NCBI GenBank assembly: GCA_050293315.1
Contig: JBNKMS010000008.1
Coordinates: 1-64,000, forward strand
Direction of reading: 5' to 3'
Length of the DNA: 64,000 bases
From: CBFDBF01 sp050293315
GTDB lineage: Bacteria; Pseudomonadota; Gammaproteobacteria; Chromatiales; Chromatiaceae
The translations under genes were made by a program, and so were the position numbers. The notes under the pieces were generated by a model. The model saw only the letters and a list, made by a program, of their open reading frames with translations. It had not been told where the DNA came from and did not search any database. Positions 17,533 through 26,053 of the stretch are shown one piece after another (position 1 is the first letter of the stretch; the number at the start of each line of letters is the position of its first letter).

Positions 17533-17967
17533 ATGGAACAGGTAATATTGGCTCCTGACGAGGAGTGGGTAACATATATCGCTAAAATGTGGTTGTTGGG
17601 AAGTCAGATATCAGAGGATGTTACTGGCGAGAAGATGGATGGAAGTCTATCTGATCTCGATCGGCTGCAGGAGATAATCGACTCAAACACAATCCCAGTT
17701 GATAACACTAAGGAACTGCAATCACTCGGCATCATATTTGGTAAGGTATTTGTAAATGAAATGTCAAATTATGATTGGTGGGTGGTTGAGGACGAGCATG
17801 GAAAAGATGCGTGTATTCGCTATAAAAGGACAAGTCTTCTTGCCTTTCCTCAAACAATGATTTCCAAGCGTATTGAGGAGGGTGTAAAGGTCGATGTTGC
17901 TGCGCTATTCAATGGTATAAGCGCAGATCTTGAACGTATCAAAAATGAGAACTACTCAAAGGAATAA
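17533..17967 (+). CDS. DUF3806-like protein
   Basis: 144 residues from the ATG at 17533, preceded by GGAGAG. The sequence LQSLGIIFGKVFVNEMSNYDWWVV, then FPQTMISKRIEEGVKVDVAALF, resembles the DUF3806 family of small soluble proteins, whose role is unknown. No signal peptide or membrane segment is present. A zinc-ribbon membrane protein follows after 5 bp, so the two are probably cotranscribed. Confidence 0.65.
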   Translation: MEQVILAPDEEWVTYIAKMWLLGSQISEDVTGEKMDGSLSDLDRLQEIIDSNTIPVDNTKELQSLGIIFGKVFVNEMSNYDWWVVEDEHGKDACIRYKRTSLLAFPQTMISKRIEEGVKVDVAALFNGISADLERIKNENYSKE

Positions 17968-17972
17968 CCGTA

Positions 17973-18302
17973 ATGATATGTCCAAATTGCCACACACAGA
18001 TAGAGTTGACATGGAAGCGGTATATAACCTCCCCGCTAAGCAGATTTATTTGTGCTGCATGTTCTACCAAATTTAAACTAAAAAGGCCGTTCTATTATTG
18101 GTTTCTGCCATTGGCTTTATATATAGGCATACTCGGCGGTGGAATTGTACTTATTAATTACAGTGCTTATGGCACGTTCGCTCTGATTATACTAACGATA
18201 ATATTATCTATACTATTCCTGGCGATTGACAAGAATTGGGAAAACAACTTGGAGACAATAGAGATCAAAGAAGGGTCATCTGGAGATGAGAGTCTGCCGT
18301 AG
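17973..18302 (+). CDS. Small zinc-ribbon membrane protein
   Basis: 109 residues. An N-terminal four-Cys ribbon (CPNCHT, then CAACST, about residues 3-31) precedes two membrane helices (about 42-65 and 68-88) and an acidic tail. Ribbons fused to membrane helices are common in uncharacterised bacterial proteins and may sense metal or redox state. AAAGGA lies at a good distance from the ATG, and the gene follows the DUF3806-like frame by 5 bp. Confidence 0.65.
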   Translation: MICPNCHTQIELTWKRYITSPLSRFICAACSTKFKLKRPFYYWFLPLALYIGILGGGIVLINYSAYGTFALIILTIILSILFLAIDKNWENNLETIEIKEGSSGDESLP

Positions 18303-18347
18303 TAGACGATAGTAGCTATTTCTAATATAACTCAGGGAGAGAACACC

Positions 18348-19508
18348 ATGACTTTTTATAAACCGCTAAAAGAAGAGAGTATCAAGGATAGAAAACGAAC
18401 AGTCGCTGGAATACAACGGATTAGACAGCAATTTCTTGATGTGGATTTTCCTACAAAAAAGGCCTTGGAGTCGTTGATACTAGGCACCTGGAATATTCGT
18501 AACTTTGACGACGACCGCTTTAATTATGGACCGCGCCTACGAGAATCACTCTTCTATATAGCAGAAATCATCTCCCACTTCGATGTAATTGCAATACAGG
18601 AGACCTGCGAAGATCTCACTCCACTAAATGAGATAGTGCATCTCTTGGGAGGACACTATAGATATATTCTAACGGATGTCACCCACTGCGGCCTTGGTGG
18701 CAACAAAGAGAGATTGGGGTTTATATATGACTCTAACAAAGTCATGTTCAAGGGTGTTGCTGGTGAGATTGTGCTCCCGGATAAGATGTTGATCAGTCAA
18801 GTTGATAAAAAAGGGAGGCAGTTCGCACGCACCCCTTTTGGCGCAGAATTTCAATCTGGCTGGTTTAAATTTCTATTCTCCACGGTGCATATTTATTTTG
18901 GCAGTAATTCACCCAGTAGCGACGGTTACGCACGCAGAGTCAAAGAGATAGAGACAGTTGCTAAATATCTGGCCAAGGAGGCTCGTGCAAGTGATGCCAA
19001 CCAAATATTAGTTGGGGACTTTAATATCAAAAAGCCTGGGAGTGATGGCTATAATGCTCTGGAAAAGCATGGATTCAAGGCAGTAAAGAACAAGAAAGGT
19101 AGTAATCGTGATCAGACAAAGTTTTATGATCAGATTTCATTTCTATCACGGCGTAACGAATTGATCATGATGCAGCCTGAACGCGAAGACAGAGTGTTTC
19201 AGTTTTTCGATAGTGTCTTCCGTCAGGAGGATTACGCAACCTATAAGCCGATTATGCAGAAGCGGCTCAAGGATAAGCTGAAAAGGGCACGGCAAGATCT
19301 GGCTGCCGCCACCTCCAAGACAAAAAAGCAAAAGGCCGAAAAGCAGGTCGAGAGTCTTACTGCCGCCGGCAGGTCGAATACATCACTGCAGGAATATTAT
19401 CAGGAGTGGCGTACATTCCAGATGAGTGACCACCTGCCACTATGGGTAGAGCTGGAGATCGATTTCTCCGACGGATATCTGGAGTATCTGAGTACATATA
19501 AACCTTAA
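18348..19508 (+). CDS. Endonuclease/exonuclease/phosphatase-family protein
   Basis: 386 residues with the EEP catalytic motifs in order: GTWNIRNF (Asn), AIQETCED (metal-binding Glu), ERLGFIYDS, VHIYFGS (catalytic His), GDFNIKK (Asp-Asn) and a late SDHLPLW (Asp-His). A Lys/Arg/Ala-rich coiled segment (KDKLKRARQDLAAATSKTKK, about residues 308-345) is inserted before the SDH motif; in many EEP enzymes this stretch is shorter. The substrate (nucleic acid, phosphoinositide or other phosphodiester) is not predictable. No signal peptide is visible, so it is probably cytoplasmic. Confidence 0.8.
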   Translation: MTFYKPLKEESIKDRKRTVAGIQRIRQQFLDVDFPTKKALESLILGTWNIRNFDDDRFNYGPRLRESLFYIAEIISHFDVIAIQETCEDLTPLNEIVHLLGGHYRYILTDVTHCGLGGNKERLGFIYDSNKVMFKGVAGEIVLPDKMLISQVDKKGRQFARTPFGAEFQSGWFKFLFSTVHIYFGSNSPSSDGYARRVKEIETVAKYLAKEARASDANQILVGDFNIKKPGSDGYNALEKHGFKAVKNKKGSNRDQTKFYDQISFLSRRNELIMMQPEREDRVFQFFDSVFRQEDYATYKPIMQKRLKDKLKRARQDLAAATSKTKKQKAEKQVESLTAAGRSNTSLQEYYQEWRTFQMSDHLPLWVELEIDFSDGYLEYLSTYKP

Positions 19509-19522
19509 CGATAATTCTCCAT

Positions 19523-19900
19523 ATGCCTATGATCGACAGATTTGCGAAAGTGGCAAACACACTTCAAATCCTCCGTCTACCGTCTGTAATAGCCGGAGTG
19601 TTAAGTTCGGCAGCGATGTTGACGGTAATCATAACGTCGAAAACCCATGAGAGTGACTTTTATTTAATTCCTAGTAGTGTTGGTTTATTGTGGTCAATAG
19701 CCACTTACAGCTTCCTGGTAAATTTCCAATCTGTGCCAAACAAGGCCGAATCATCATGGTCTCTATTTGAACGCATAAAACGGAACGCCATTCGTGCCTG
19801 GTATTGGCTTATAGCAGTTCTGTTTGTAGTGACTACGATCGCTGTAATGGCTATCAGCTATCGGATGATTGCGGTATGGTTAAGGGACTATGGCGTGTAG
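19523..19900 (+). CDS. Small membrane protein of unknown function
   Basis: 125 residues with three likely membrane helices (about 22-40, 48-65 and 92-115). I do not recognise a family. No strong Shine-Dalgarno is seen; ATG 19529 is an alternative. It lies 14 bp after the EEP gene and 33 bp before the GFA-like gene, so it may share their transcript. Confidence 0.5.
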   Translation: MPMIDRFAKVANTLQILRLPSVIAGVLSSAAMLTVIITSKTHESDFYLIPSSVGLLWSIATYSFLVNFQSVPNKAESSWSLFERIKRNAIRAWYWLIAVLFVVTTIAVMAISYRMIAVWLRDYGV

Positions 19901-19933
19901 CAATATATCTGGTTGTCACTAAAGGCGATACAT

Positions 19934-20353
19934 ATGGAAAATCGAAAAGTGGTTGGTAGTTGTCTATGTGGAGAGGTCAGTTATCAATTCACCGGGCCAT
20001 CCATGGTTTTTCAATATTGTCACTGCTCCAGGTGTCGTAAATTCACCGGGTCCGCGCACGCAGCTAATATCATTGTTGAGCCGTCTCAATTCAGTTGGCT
20101 GAGTGGTGAAGAGTCGGTCGGTCGTTATGAGTTGCCTAATGCAAAGCACTTCGCGACATCGTTTTGTAAGAGATGTGGCTCATCTCTGCCGTGGCTTACA
20201 CAGAGTGGAAAGGCAGTCGTTGTACCGGCGGGCACCCTGGATGATGATCCTGGAGAAAAACCGATCCATAATATATTTATGGCCAACCGGGCGCCATGGT
20301 ATATAGATGTCGAAAAACTGAAAAAATATGATGAGCTGCCGGTTAAAGGTTGA
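19934..20353 (+). CDS. GFA/CENP-V-family zinc protein
   Basis: 139 residues from the ATG at 19934 (AAAGGCG upstream). The zinc ligands of the GFA fold are visible: GSCLCGEVSYQF, YCHCSRCRKFTGS and FCKRCGSSLPW. Family members include S-hydroxymethyl-glutathione synthase-type proteins, but most are uncharacterised carbon-sulfur lyase-like folds. It converges with thrH, 2 bp apart. Confidence 0.85.
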   Translation: MENRKVVGSCLCGEVSYQFTGPSMVFQYCHCSRCRKFTGSAHAANIIVEPSQFSWLSGEESVGRYELPNAKHFATSFCKRCGSSLPWLTQSGKAVVVPAGTLDDDPGEKPIHNIFMANRAPWYIDVEKLKKYDELPVKG

Positions 20354-20355
20354 TC

Positions 20356-20967
20356 TCAGATCGACCTGATGCTGGCATCCCTGAAGGCCTGCCTGAATTC
20401 CGTGTAATCGGTTACCACTGGATACTGCGGAAACTCATCAATTACGTTCTGCGGTGGACGAAACAGAATACCGCGATCCGCCTCGGCCAGCATGGAAGTG
20501 TCGTTATAGGAGTCTCCCGCGGCAATAACCCTGTAGTTAAGTCCTTTAAACGCCTTAACCGCCTGACGTTTTGGGTCCTTCTGCCGAAGATGGTAGTCAG
20601 TCACATAGCCGTTCTCATCTACGCTTAACTTGTGACATAGAAGAGTAGGCCAATCAAGTTGACGCATTAGAGGGGCGGCAAATTCATAGAATGTATCGGA
20701 GAGTATTACCACTTGAAATCGCTGTTTTAACCACTCAAGGAACTCCTTGGCCCCCTCCATCGGCCCCATACCGTCAATCACATCCTGAATATCAGGCAGA
20801 CCGAGTTTATGCTCTTGCAGAATGCGCAGACGCTGCTGCATCAGGACATCGTAATCGGGAATATCTCGTGTGGTAGCGCGTAACTCCTCAATCCCGGTGC
20901 GTTCGGCAAAGTTTATCCAGACTTCTGGTATCAGTACCCCTTCCAGGTCAAGACAGGCTATCTCCAC
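20356..20967 (-). CDS. thrH: ThrH: phosphoserine phosphatase/homoserine phosphotransferase
   Basis: 203 residues, HAD superfamily. Motif I is LDLEGVLIPE (nucleophile Asp with the Glu substitution typical of ThrH), motif II VILSDTFYEF, motif III the KR pair in DPKRQAV, and motif IV AAGDSYNDTSML. ThrH dephosphorylates phosphoserine and can transfer the phosphate to homoserine. The start is a GTG, supported by AGGAG eight bases upstream. A 42-bp gap separates it from the shikimate kinase on the same strand; no functional link is known. Confidence 0.9.
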   Translation of the reverse strand: MEIACLDLEGVLIPEVWINFAERTGIEELRATTRDIPDYDVLMQQRLRILQEHKLGLPDIQDVIDGMGPMEGAKEFLEWLKQRFQVVILSDTFYEFAAPLMRQLDWPTLLCHKLSVDENGYVTDYHLRQKDPKRQAVKAFKGLNYRVIAAGDSYNDTSMLAEADRGILFRPPQNVIDEFPQYPVVTDYTEFRQAFRDASIRSI

Positions 20968-21009
20968 GAATATTCTCCTCAGGACTATTTGATTGACGCT
21001 GGAATGATA

Positions 21010-21540
21010 CTACACCACACCCTCTGAGGGCAGTCCGGCTAGTAGCTCTTTGGCTATATCCCCGGTTTTACGTCCAGCTACATTTATTGTTATATCAGCC
21101 TTGGCCTCATACTCCGGAATCCGTTTTTGCAGCAGGGCCCGTGCCTGCTCTGTGTCCTTCAGAAGAGGGCGTTTCTTTATTTTTCTGGTGGCCTTGGGAT
21201 GGCTTAGTATCTTGTTAATAATGGTATCAAAGTCAGATTGTAGGTAAATAACTGTCCCAATTCGATTCAGGTTATCGACCGCGTGGAAGCCACCACCGGT
21301 TGAGATTATGCAGTTTGAGACGTTATGTTCCAGCCATTCTGCGGTTCGCATCTCAAGCGCTCGAAAATACTCCTCTCCATCCTTCTTGAATATCTCTTTG
21401 ATCTTTCTGTTTTCCATACTTTCAATAAGGTCATCGGTATCGACAGCAAAACGCCCGGTTTTTTTAACCAGCGTCCGCGCGAGAGAGCCCTTGCCGACTC
21501 CCATGAATCCAACCAGCACTATATTGCGTATATCTTTCAT
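21010..21540 (-). CDS. Shikimate kinase-family protein with atypical P-loop
   Basis: 176 residues, the size of shikimate kinase. The P-loop reads GFMGVGKGS, so Gly rather than Ser/Thr follows the Lys. Shikimate-site residues are present: DTDDLIE (Asp), EYFRALE (Arg), STGGGFH (Gly triplet), lid Arg in KKRPLL and Arg in KRIPEYEAKAD. The enzyme would phosphorylate shikimate at O3. It is not beside aroB, the usual partner of aroK in gammaproteobacteria, so it may be a second enzyme or act on another substrate. Confidence 0.75.
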   Translation of the reverse strand: MKDIRNIVLVGFMGVGKGSLARTLVKKTGRFAVDTDDLIESMENRKIKEIFKKDGEEYFRALEMRTAEWLEHNVSNCIISTGGGFHAVDNLNRIGTVIYLQSDFDTIINKILSHPKATRKIKKRPLLKDTEQARALLQKRIPEYEAKADITINVAGRKTGDIAKELLAGLPSEGVV

Positions 21541-21638
21541 AGGGTGACCATACCATATAGGATACCCATGAGCCCGTATTTATATCTAGTTGTCATGGCT
21601 TAAAATGGAGCAGGCGCAACCATGTGGGGGGATGACGA

Positions 21639-22496
21639 ATGGGTCTGGATAGTTGGATTGTAGCTAATGAGGCACCACTGCGGCTTAGCTTCTTTTTTGG
21701 AATTCTAATATTTATGATGCTGTGGGAATTTATATCCCCGCGCCGCCAGTTAAGAGAGTCCAGAATGGTTCGTTGGGGCAATAACCTTGGACTGGTTTTC
21801 CTCAACACCATGCTGCTACGCTGGATATTACCAATGACAGCAATAGGGGTTACGTTACTGGCCAGGGAGCGAGACTGGGGGATACTGAATAACCTTGAAA
21901 TAGATATGGTATGGGCCACTGTCATCTCCGTAGTTGTCCTCGATATGGTCATCTATCTACAACATGTCATGGTGCATGCGGTCCCACTGTTGTGGCGCTT
22001 GCACCGGGTGCATCACGCGGACCTGGACTATGATGTAACTACTGGCGCCCGTTTTCACCCCATTGAGATACTCCTGTCCATGTTGATCAAATTTGCGGTG
22101 ATCCTGCTGCTGGGCCCACCTGTAGTTGCGGTTATTCTATTTGAGGTAATACTGAACGGGATGGCAATGTTCAATCACGGCAATGTGCTTCTGCCTTTGC
22201 CGCTGGATCGGGTAATGCGTCTTTTTCTGGTGACCCCTGATATGCATCGGGTGCACCATTCAGTAGAGGATGATGAGGCCAATAGTAATTTCGGATTTAA
22301 CCTCTCCATATGGGACCGGATCTTTGGAACCTACACCGCCCAGCCGCGAGCGGGTCATGATGAGATGACCATCGGCATCCATAAATATAGAGATATGCGT
22401 TGGTGTGGCTGGTTGCCTGGTATGTTGACCATGCCGTTCGTCGGAAAGATCAGTCGCTATGCTATAAACCGCCGCAGTTGGAGTGATGAGAGCTGA
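21639..22496 (+). CDS. Sterol desaturase/fatty acid hydroxylase-family protein
   Basis: 285 residues. Several membrane helices (about 14-30, 55-75, 88-110, 150-175) surround the His boxes of the di-iron hydroxylases: HVMVH, LHRVHHADLD, FNHGN and MHRVHHSVEDDEANSNFG. The enzyme would hydroxylate or desaturate a lipid or isoprenoid at the membrane. GGGGG sits before the ATG. The stop overlaps arsS (TGATG), so lipid oxidation and the radical-SAM steps are probably cotranscribed. Confidence 0.85.
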   Translation: MGLDSWIVANEAPLRLSFFFGILIFMMLWEFISPRRQLRESRMVRWGNNLGLVFLNTMLLRWILPMTAIGVTLLARERDWGILNNLEIDMVWATVISVVVLDMVIYLQHVMVHAVPLLWRLHRVHHADLDYDVTTGARFHPIEILLSMLIKFAVILLLGPPVVAVILFEVILNGMAMFNHGNVLLPLPLDRVMRLFLVTPDMHRVHHSVEDDEANSNFGFNLSIWDRIFGTYTAQPRAGHDEMTIGIHKYRDMRWCGWLPGMLTMPFVGKISRYAINRRSWSDES

Positions 22497-23461
22497 TGCA
22501 CGATACAGTCCCACTGCTGAAGGAGTCTGATTTTCCGTCTATCCAGCGGGGACAACTCTCTACCTTGCAACTTAATCTGGGTTATCGCTGTAACCAGTCC
22601 TGTGTCCATTGTCATGTCAATGCAGGGCCGAACCGTAGCGAGCAGATGACGCGTGAGACCATCGACACCGCCATCGAACTTATTCAGGCAAATGGGATCA
22701 ATGGCCTTGATCTAACCGGCGGTGCGCCGGAGTTGCACCCCGACTTCCGTTATCTGGTAAGCGCTGCCAAGGCACTTGGAGTGGCGGTAACAGACCGCTG
22801 TAATCTGACCATCCTGAATGAGCCAGGGATGGAGGAGATGGCGGATTTTCTGGCCTCGAAGGGGATAGAGATAGTTGCCTCTATGCCGTGTTATCTGGAG
22901 GAGAATATTGATGCCCAGCGGGGGAGTGGGGTCTATAGGTCGAGCATAGAGGCACTACAGAAGCTCAATGCCAAAGGTTATGGGCAGGATGGCAGCAATC
23001 TGATTCTGAATCTCATGTACAATCCTGCAGGACCATTTCTACCCCCTTGTCAGAACAAACTGCAGGCAGACTATAAGCGGGAGTTGTCGCAGCGGGCGGG
23101 GATTGTCTTTAACCATCTCTATGTCCTGGCCAATATGCCGATAAAACGATTTGGTAGCACCCTTATATCCAACGGCAAGTTTGATGAGTATATGCAGCTG
23201 CTGAAAGAGTCGTTCCATCCGGCCAATCTGGAGAACCCTATGTGTCGCTCCCTGATTAGTGTTGATTGGAGGGGAAGAGTATACGACTGTGACTTTAACC
23301 AGATGTTGAATATGCCTCTGCGCCTAGCAGATGGCAGGAACCCACATATCATGGATCTTTTGGGCAAGGACCTACATGGTGAGCCTATAGCGGTGGCCGA
23401 CCACTGCTACGGTTGTACTGCCGGTCAGGGCAGCAGCTGTGGTGGAGCATTGGGAGAGTAA
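22496..23461 (+). CDS. arsS: ArsS-type radical SAM protein (DUF3641)
   Basis: 321 residues. The radical SAM cluster motif CNQSCVHCH is near residue 33, and the SAM-binding GG lies in LDLTGGAPELHP. The C-terminal DUF3641 part ends with clustered Cys (CYGCTAGQGSSCGG) after CRSLISVDWRGRVYDCDFNQ. ArsS was named for making 5'-deoxyadenosyl-dimethylarsinoyl species in arsenosugar synthesis. It is coupled to the hydroxylase upstream and to a glycosyltransferase downstream (TAATG overlap). No arsM methyltransferase is in the window, so the native substrate is open. Confidence 0.88.
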   Translation: MHDTVPLLKESDFPSIQRGQLSTLQLNLGYRCNQSCVHCHVNAGPNRSEQMTRETIDTAIELIQANGINGLDLTGGAPELHPDFRYLVSAAKALGVAVTDRCNLTILNEPGMEEMADFLASKGIEIVASMPCYLEENIDAQRGSGVYRSSIEALQKLNAKGYGQDGSNLILNLMYNPAGPFLPPCQNKLQADYKRELSQRAGIVFNHLYVLANMPIKRFGSTLISNGKFDEYMQLLKESFHPANLENPMCRSLISVDWRGRVYDCDFNQMLNMPLRLADGRNPHIMDLLGKDLHGEPIAVADHCYGCTAGQGSSCGGALGE

Positions 23462-24153
23462 TGCCAACCAGAATCTCCATTATCATCCCGGCACTGGATG
23501 AATCTGTTGGACTAGAGGAGACACTGCTCTCCCTGCAACCCCTACAACAACGCGGGCATGAACTGTTGGTAGTGGATGGCGGCAGTCTTGATGACACAGT
23601 CACAGTAGCCAACAGTTATGCGGATAGGGTAATCGTTGCGGAGCAAGGGAGGGCGCGGCAGATGAACGCTGGTGCCAGTGAGGCGAGTGGGGCTATTCTC
23701 TGGTTTCTACATGCCGATTGCGTAGTGCCGGAGCAGGCTGACCAGACAATCATCCAGACGCTTTATAATGGAGCAGGATGGGGCAGATTTGATATCCGTT
23801 TATCCTCTACGCGCTGGCCTTTCAGGATAGTAGAGTGGCTGATTAACCAACGCTCTCGCTGCAGTGGTATCGCCACAGGGGATCAGGGGATCTTTGTACG
23901 GCGGGCACTCTTCGATGAGGTCGGTGGCTATGCAGATATCCCCCTGATGGAGGATATAGATCTTAGCAGACGGCTCAAACGGATGATGCGACCCTATGCT
24001 CTGAACCAGCGTTTGACCACCTCAAGCAGACGTTGGGAGAGGGGTGGCTTACTCTCAACGATTATCCTGATGTGGTATCTGCGTCTGGCCTACTTTCTGG
24101 GCAGATCGCCGGAAGAGCTGGCACGTCTCTACCGGCAACAACCTGGCATATGA
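23461..24153 (+). CDS. TIGR04283-type family 2 glycosyltransferase
   Basis: 230 residues from the ATG at 23461, which overlaps the arsS stop. GT-A fold signatures are present: ISIIIPALDESVGLEETL, LVVDGGSLDDTV, FLHADCVVP (DxD-like) and GDQGIFVRR, with C-terminal hydrophobic segments near residues 190-210. TIGR04283 proteins often neighbour ArsS and TIGR04282 genes. Donor and acceptor sugars are unknown. The stop overlaps the next ATG. Confidence 0.85.
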   Translation: MPTRISIIIPALDESVGLEETLLSLQPLQQRGHELLVVDGGSLDDTVTVANSYADRVIVAEQGRARQMNAGASEASGAILWFLHADCVVPEQADQTIIQTLYNGAGWGRFDIRLSSTRWPFRIVEWLINQRSRCSGIATGDQGIFVRRALFDEVGGYADIPLMEDIDLSRRLKRMMRPYALNQRLTTSSRRWERGGLLSTIILMWYLRLAYFLGRSPEELARLYRQQPGI

Positions 24154-24782
24154 GATATCCCAACGCCCGTATCATCGTATTTGCCAAGGCCCCGGTTGTT
24201 GGTGCAGTTAAGAGCCGTCTGGCTGCATCTATTGGCCCGGAGAGGGCTGCGCAGATCTACAGCGAGATACTGCAGCATACGGTCGAGGAGGTCGCTGCTG
24301 CTGGATTGGCTCCGGTCACTCTAGCTATCACACCAGATACCACTCATCCACTGTTCTCCCGTCTGCAGGAGAGGTTCGATCTGGAGCTGGAACAACAGGA
24401 TGGGGACGATCTCGGCAGGCGTATGTATAACTCGATCAGCAGCGCCCTAGAGGATGCTGACATGGTGCTGCTCCTAGGGAGCGACTGTCCACTGCTGGAC
24501 AGGGGCTATCTGCAAGCTGCCTTTGCACGTCTGGATGGTGGGGCAGATGTAGTCCTTGGTCCAGTAGAGGATGGTGGTTATCTGCTTATTGGTATGCGTC
24601 GCCCAGAGCCGCTGCTGTTCAGTGATATAGAGTGGGGCGGCCCTGAGGTGATGGCGACTACCAGAGAGCGTTGTAGTGAGGCTGGTCTAACAATGCAGGA
24701 GTTGGAGCGGCGTTACGATATTGACACCTACGATGATCTAAGACGCTGGCAGCAAGAGGTGCCAGAAGATATTAAGATTTAA
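24150..24782 (+). CDS. TIGR04282-type glycosyltransferase/nucleotidyltransferase-like protein
   Basis: 210 residues from the ATG at 24150 (ATGA overlap with the previous gene). Visible motifs are IIVFAKAPVVGAVKSRLAA at the N-terminus, QDGDDLGRRM, VLLLGSDCPLL and VVLGPVEDGGYLLIG, as in the DUF2064/CofC-like nucleotidyltransferase fold. It is the last gene of the hydroxylase-arsS-GT set and converges with bioA (4-bp overlap of coding ends). Confidence 0.87.
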   Translation: MRYPNARIIVFAKAPVVGAVKSRLAASIGPERAAQIYSEILQHTVEEVAAAGLAPVTLAITPDTTHPLFSRLQERFDLELEQQDGDDLGRRMYNSISSALEDADMVLLLGSDCPLLDRGYLQAAFARLDGGADVVLGPVEDGGYLLIGMRRPEPLLFSDIEWGGPEVMATTRERCSEAGLTMQELERRYDIDTYDDLRRWQQEVPEDIKI

Positions 24783-26044
24783 CTGGCTGCGATTACAGTG
24801 GATATCGCGGTTGTTAACTGCTCCAGTTCATCCCGCTTGATAATAAATGGCGGCATCAGATAGATCAGTTTGCCAAACGGCCTAATCCATACACCGTGAT
24901 CCACAAACCGTTGCTGGATGCTCTGCATGTCGACAGGCTGCTTCATCTCAACCACACCGATAGCACCCAACACCCTGACATCTGCAACTGCTGGATTGGT
25001 GCGACACGGCTCAAGTCCCTCTATTAGCCACTGCTCAATTGCGTTGACACGCTCCTGCCAAGGCGACTCCACTAGCAGTTTGATACTGGCAATGGCAACA
25101 CTGCAGGCCAGTGGATTGGCCATAAAGGTGGGGCCGTGCATAAACAGCCCTGGTTCTCCCTGGCTGATTGCGCTACTTATCTCTTCTGTGGTCAGGGTGG
25201 CTGCCAGGGTCATATAGCCCCCGGTCAGAGACTTGCCGATACACATGATATCCGGGGCAACCCCTGCATGTTCGCAGGCAAACAGCCGTCCGGTACGACC
25301 AAAGCCGGTAGCTATCTCATCCAGAATAAGCAGCACCCCATATCGGTCGCACAGCTTTCTAACCCGGCGCAGGTAGTCGGCGGAATAGAAGCGCATACCT
25401 CCCGCCCCCTGAACGATTGGTTCCATGATGACAGCGGCGATAGACCCTGCATGCTGCTCCAGCGCGGCTACCATCGGGGCAATGTCCGCATCACTGCAGG
25501 CAGCGCCGAAAAGGCAGTCCGGGGCATCGATAAAGAACTGCTGCGCCACCGCATCTTTGAACAGGCTATGCATACCGTTGACCGGATCGCATACCGACAT
25601 CGCACCGAAGGTGTCGCCGTGGTAACCATGACGTATGGTAAGAAAGCGCTGTCTATCAGGCTCGCCTTTGGCGTGCCACTGCTGGATGGCCATCTTCATG
25701 GCGACCTCAACTGCAACCGATCCGGAGTCGGCGAAGAATACGTTCCGCAATGGGTCTGGAGTTAGTTCGACCAGCAGTTCCGCTAGTTCCACCGCCGGAC
25801 GGTGGGTGAGTCCGCCAAACATAACATGGGCCATGGATTCAAGCTGGGTCTGGATGGCCTGGTTTAGCTGTGGGTGGTTATAACCATGGATAGCACACCA
25901 CCAGGATGACATGCCATCTATCAACTCCTGTCCACTACTTAGACGCAGACGTACTCCGTGGGCCGACTCTACAGGGTATATGGGAAGATCAGCACCGATG
26001 GCGCTGTATGGATGCCACAGGATCTCTCTATCTTTATCCAGCAA
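24779..26044 (-). CDS. bioA: Adenosylmethionine-8-amino-7-oxononanoate aminotransferase BioA
   Basis: 421 residues, a class III PLP aminotransferase. N-terminal LWHPYSAIG and SSWWCAIHGYNHP are BioA-specific. The PLP Lys lies in IGKSLTGGYMTLAATL, and LILDEIATGFGRTG carries the cofactor Asp. BioA converts KAPA to DAPA in biotin synthesis using S-adenosylmethionine as amino donor. It is not beside other bio genes but follows the dikinase regulator by 9 bp on the same strand, so it is probably cotranscribed with it. Confidence 0.95.
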   Translation of the reverse strand: MLDKDREILWHPYSAIGADLPIYPVESAHGVRLRLSSGQELIDGMSSWWCAIHGYNHPQLNQAIQTQLESMAHVMFGGLTHRPAVELAELLVELTPDPLRNVFFADSGSVAVEVAMKMAIQQWHAKGEPDRQRFLTIRHGYHGDTFGAMSVCDPVNGMHSLFKDAVAQQFFIDAPDCLFGAACSDADIAPMVAALEQHAGSIAAVIMEPIVQGAGGMRFYSADYLRRVRKLCDRYGVLLILDEIATGFGRTGRLFACEHAGVAPDIMCIGKSLTGGYMTLAATLTTEEISSAISQGEPGLFMHGPTFMANPLACSVAIASIKLLVESPWQERVNAIEQWLIEGLEPCRTNPAVADVRVLGAIGVVEMKQPVDMQSIQQRFVDHGVWIRPFGKLIYLMPPFIIKRDELEQLTTAISTVIAAS

Positions 26045-26053
26045 TCTTGAAAC

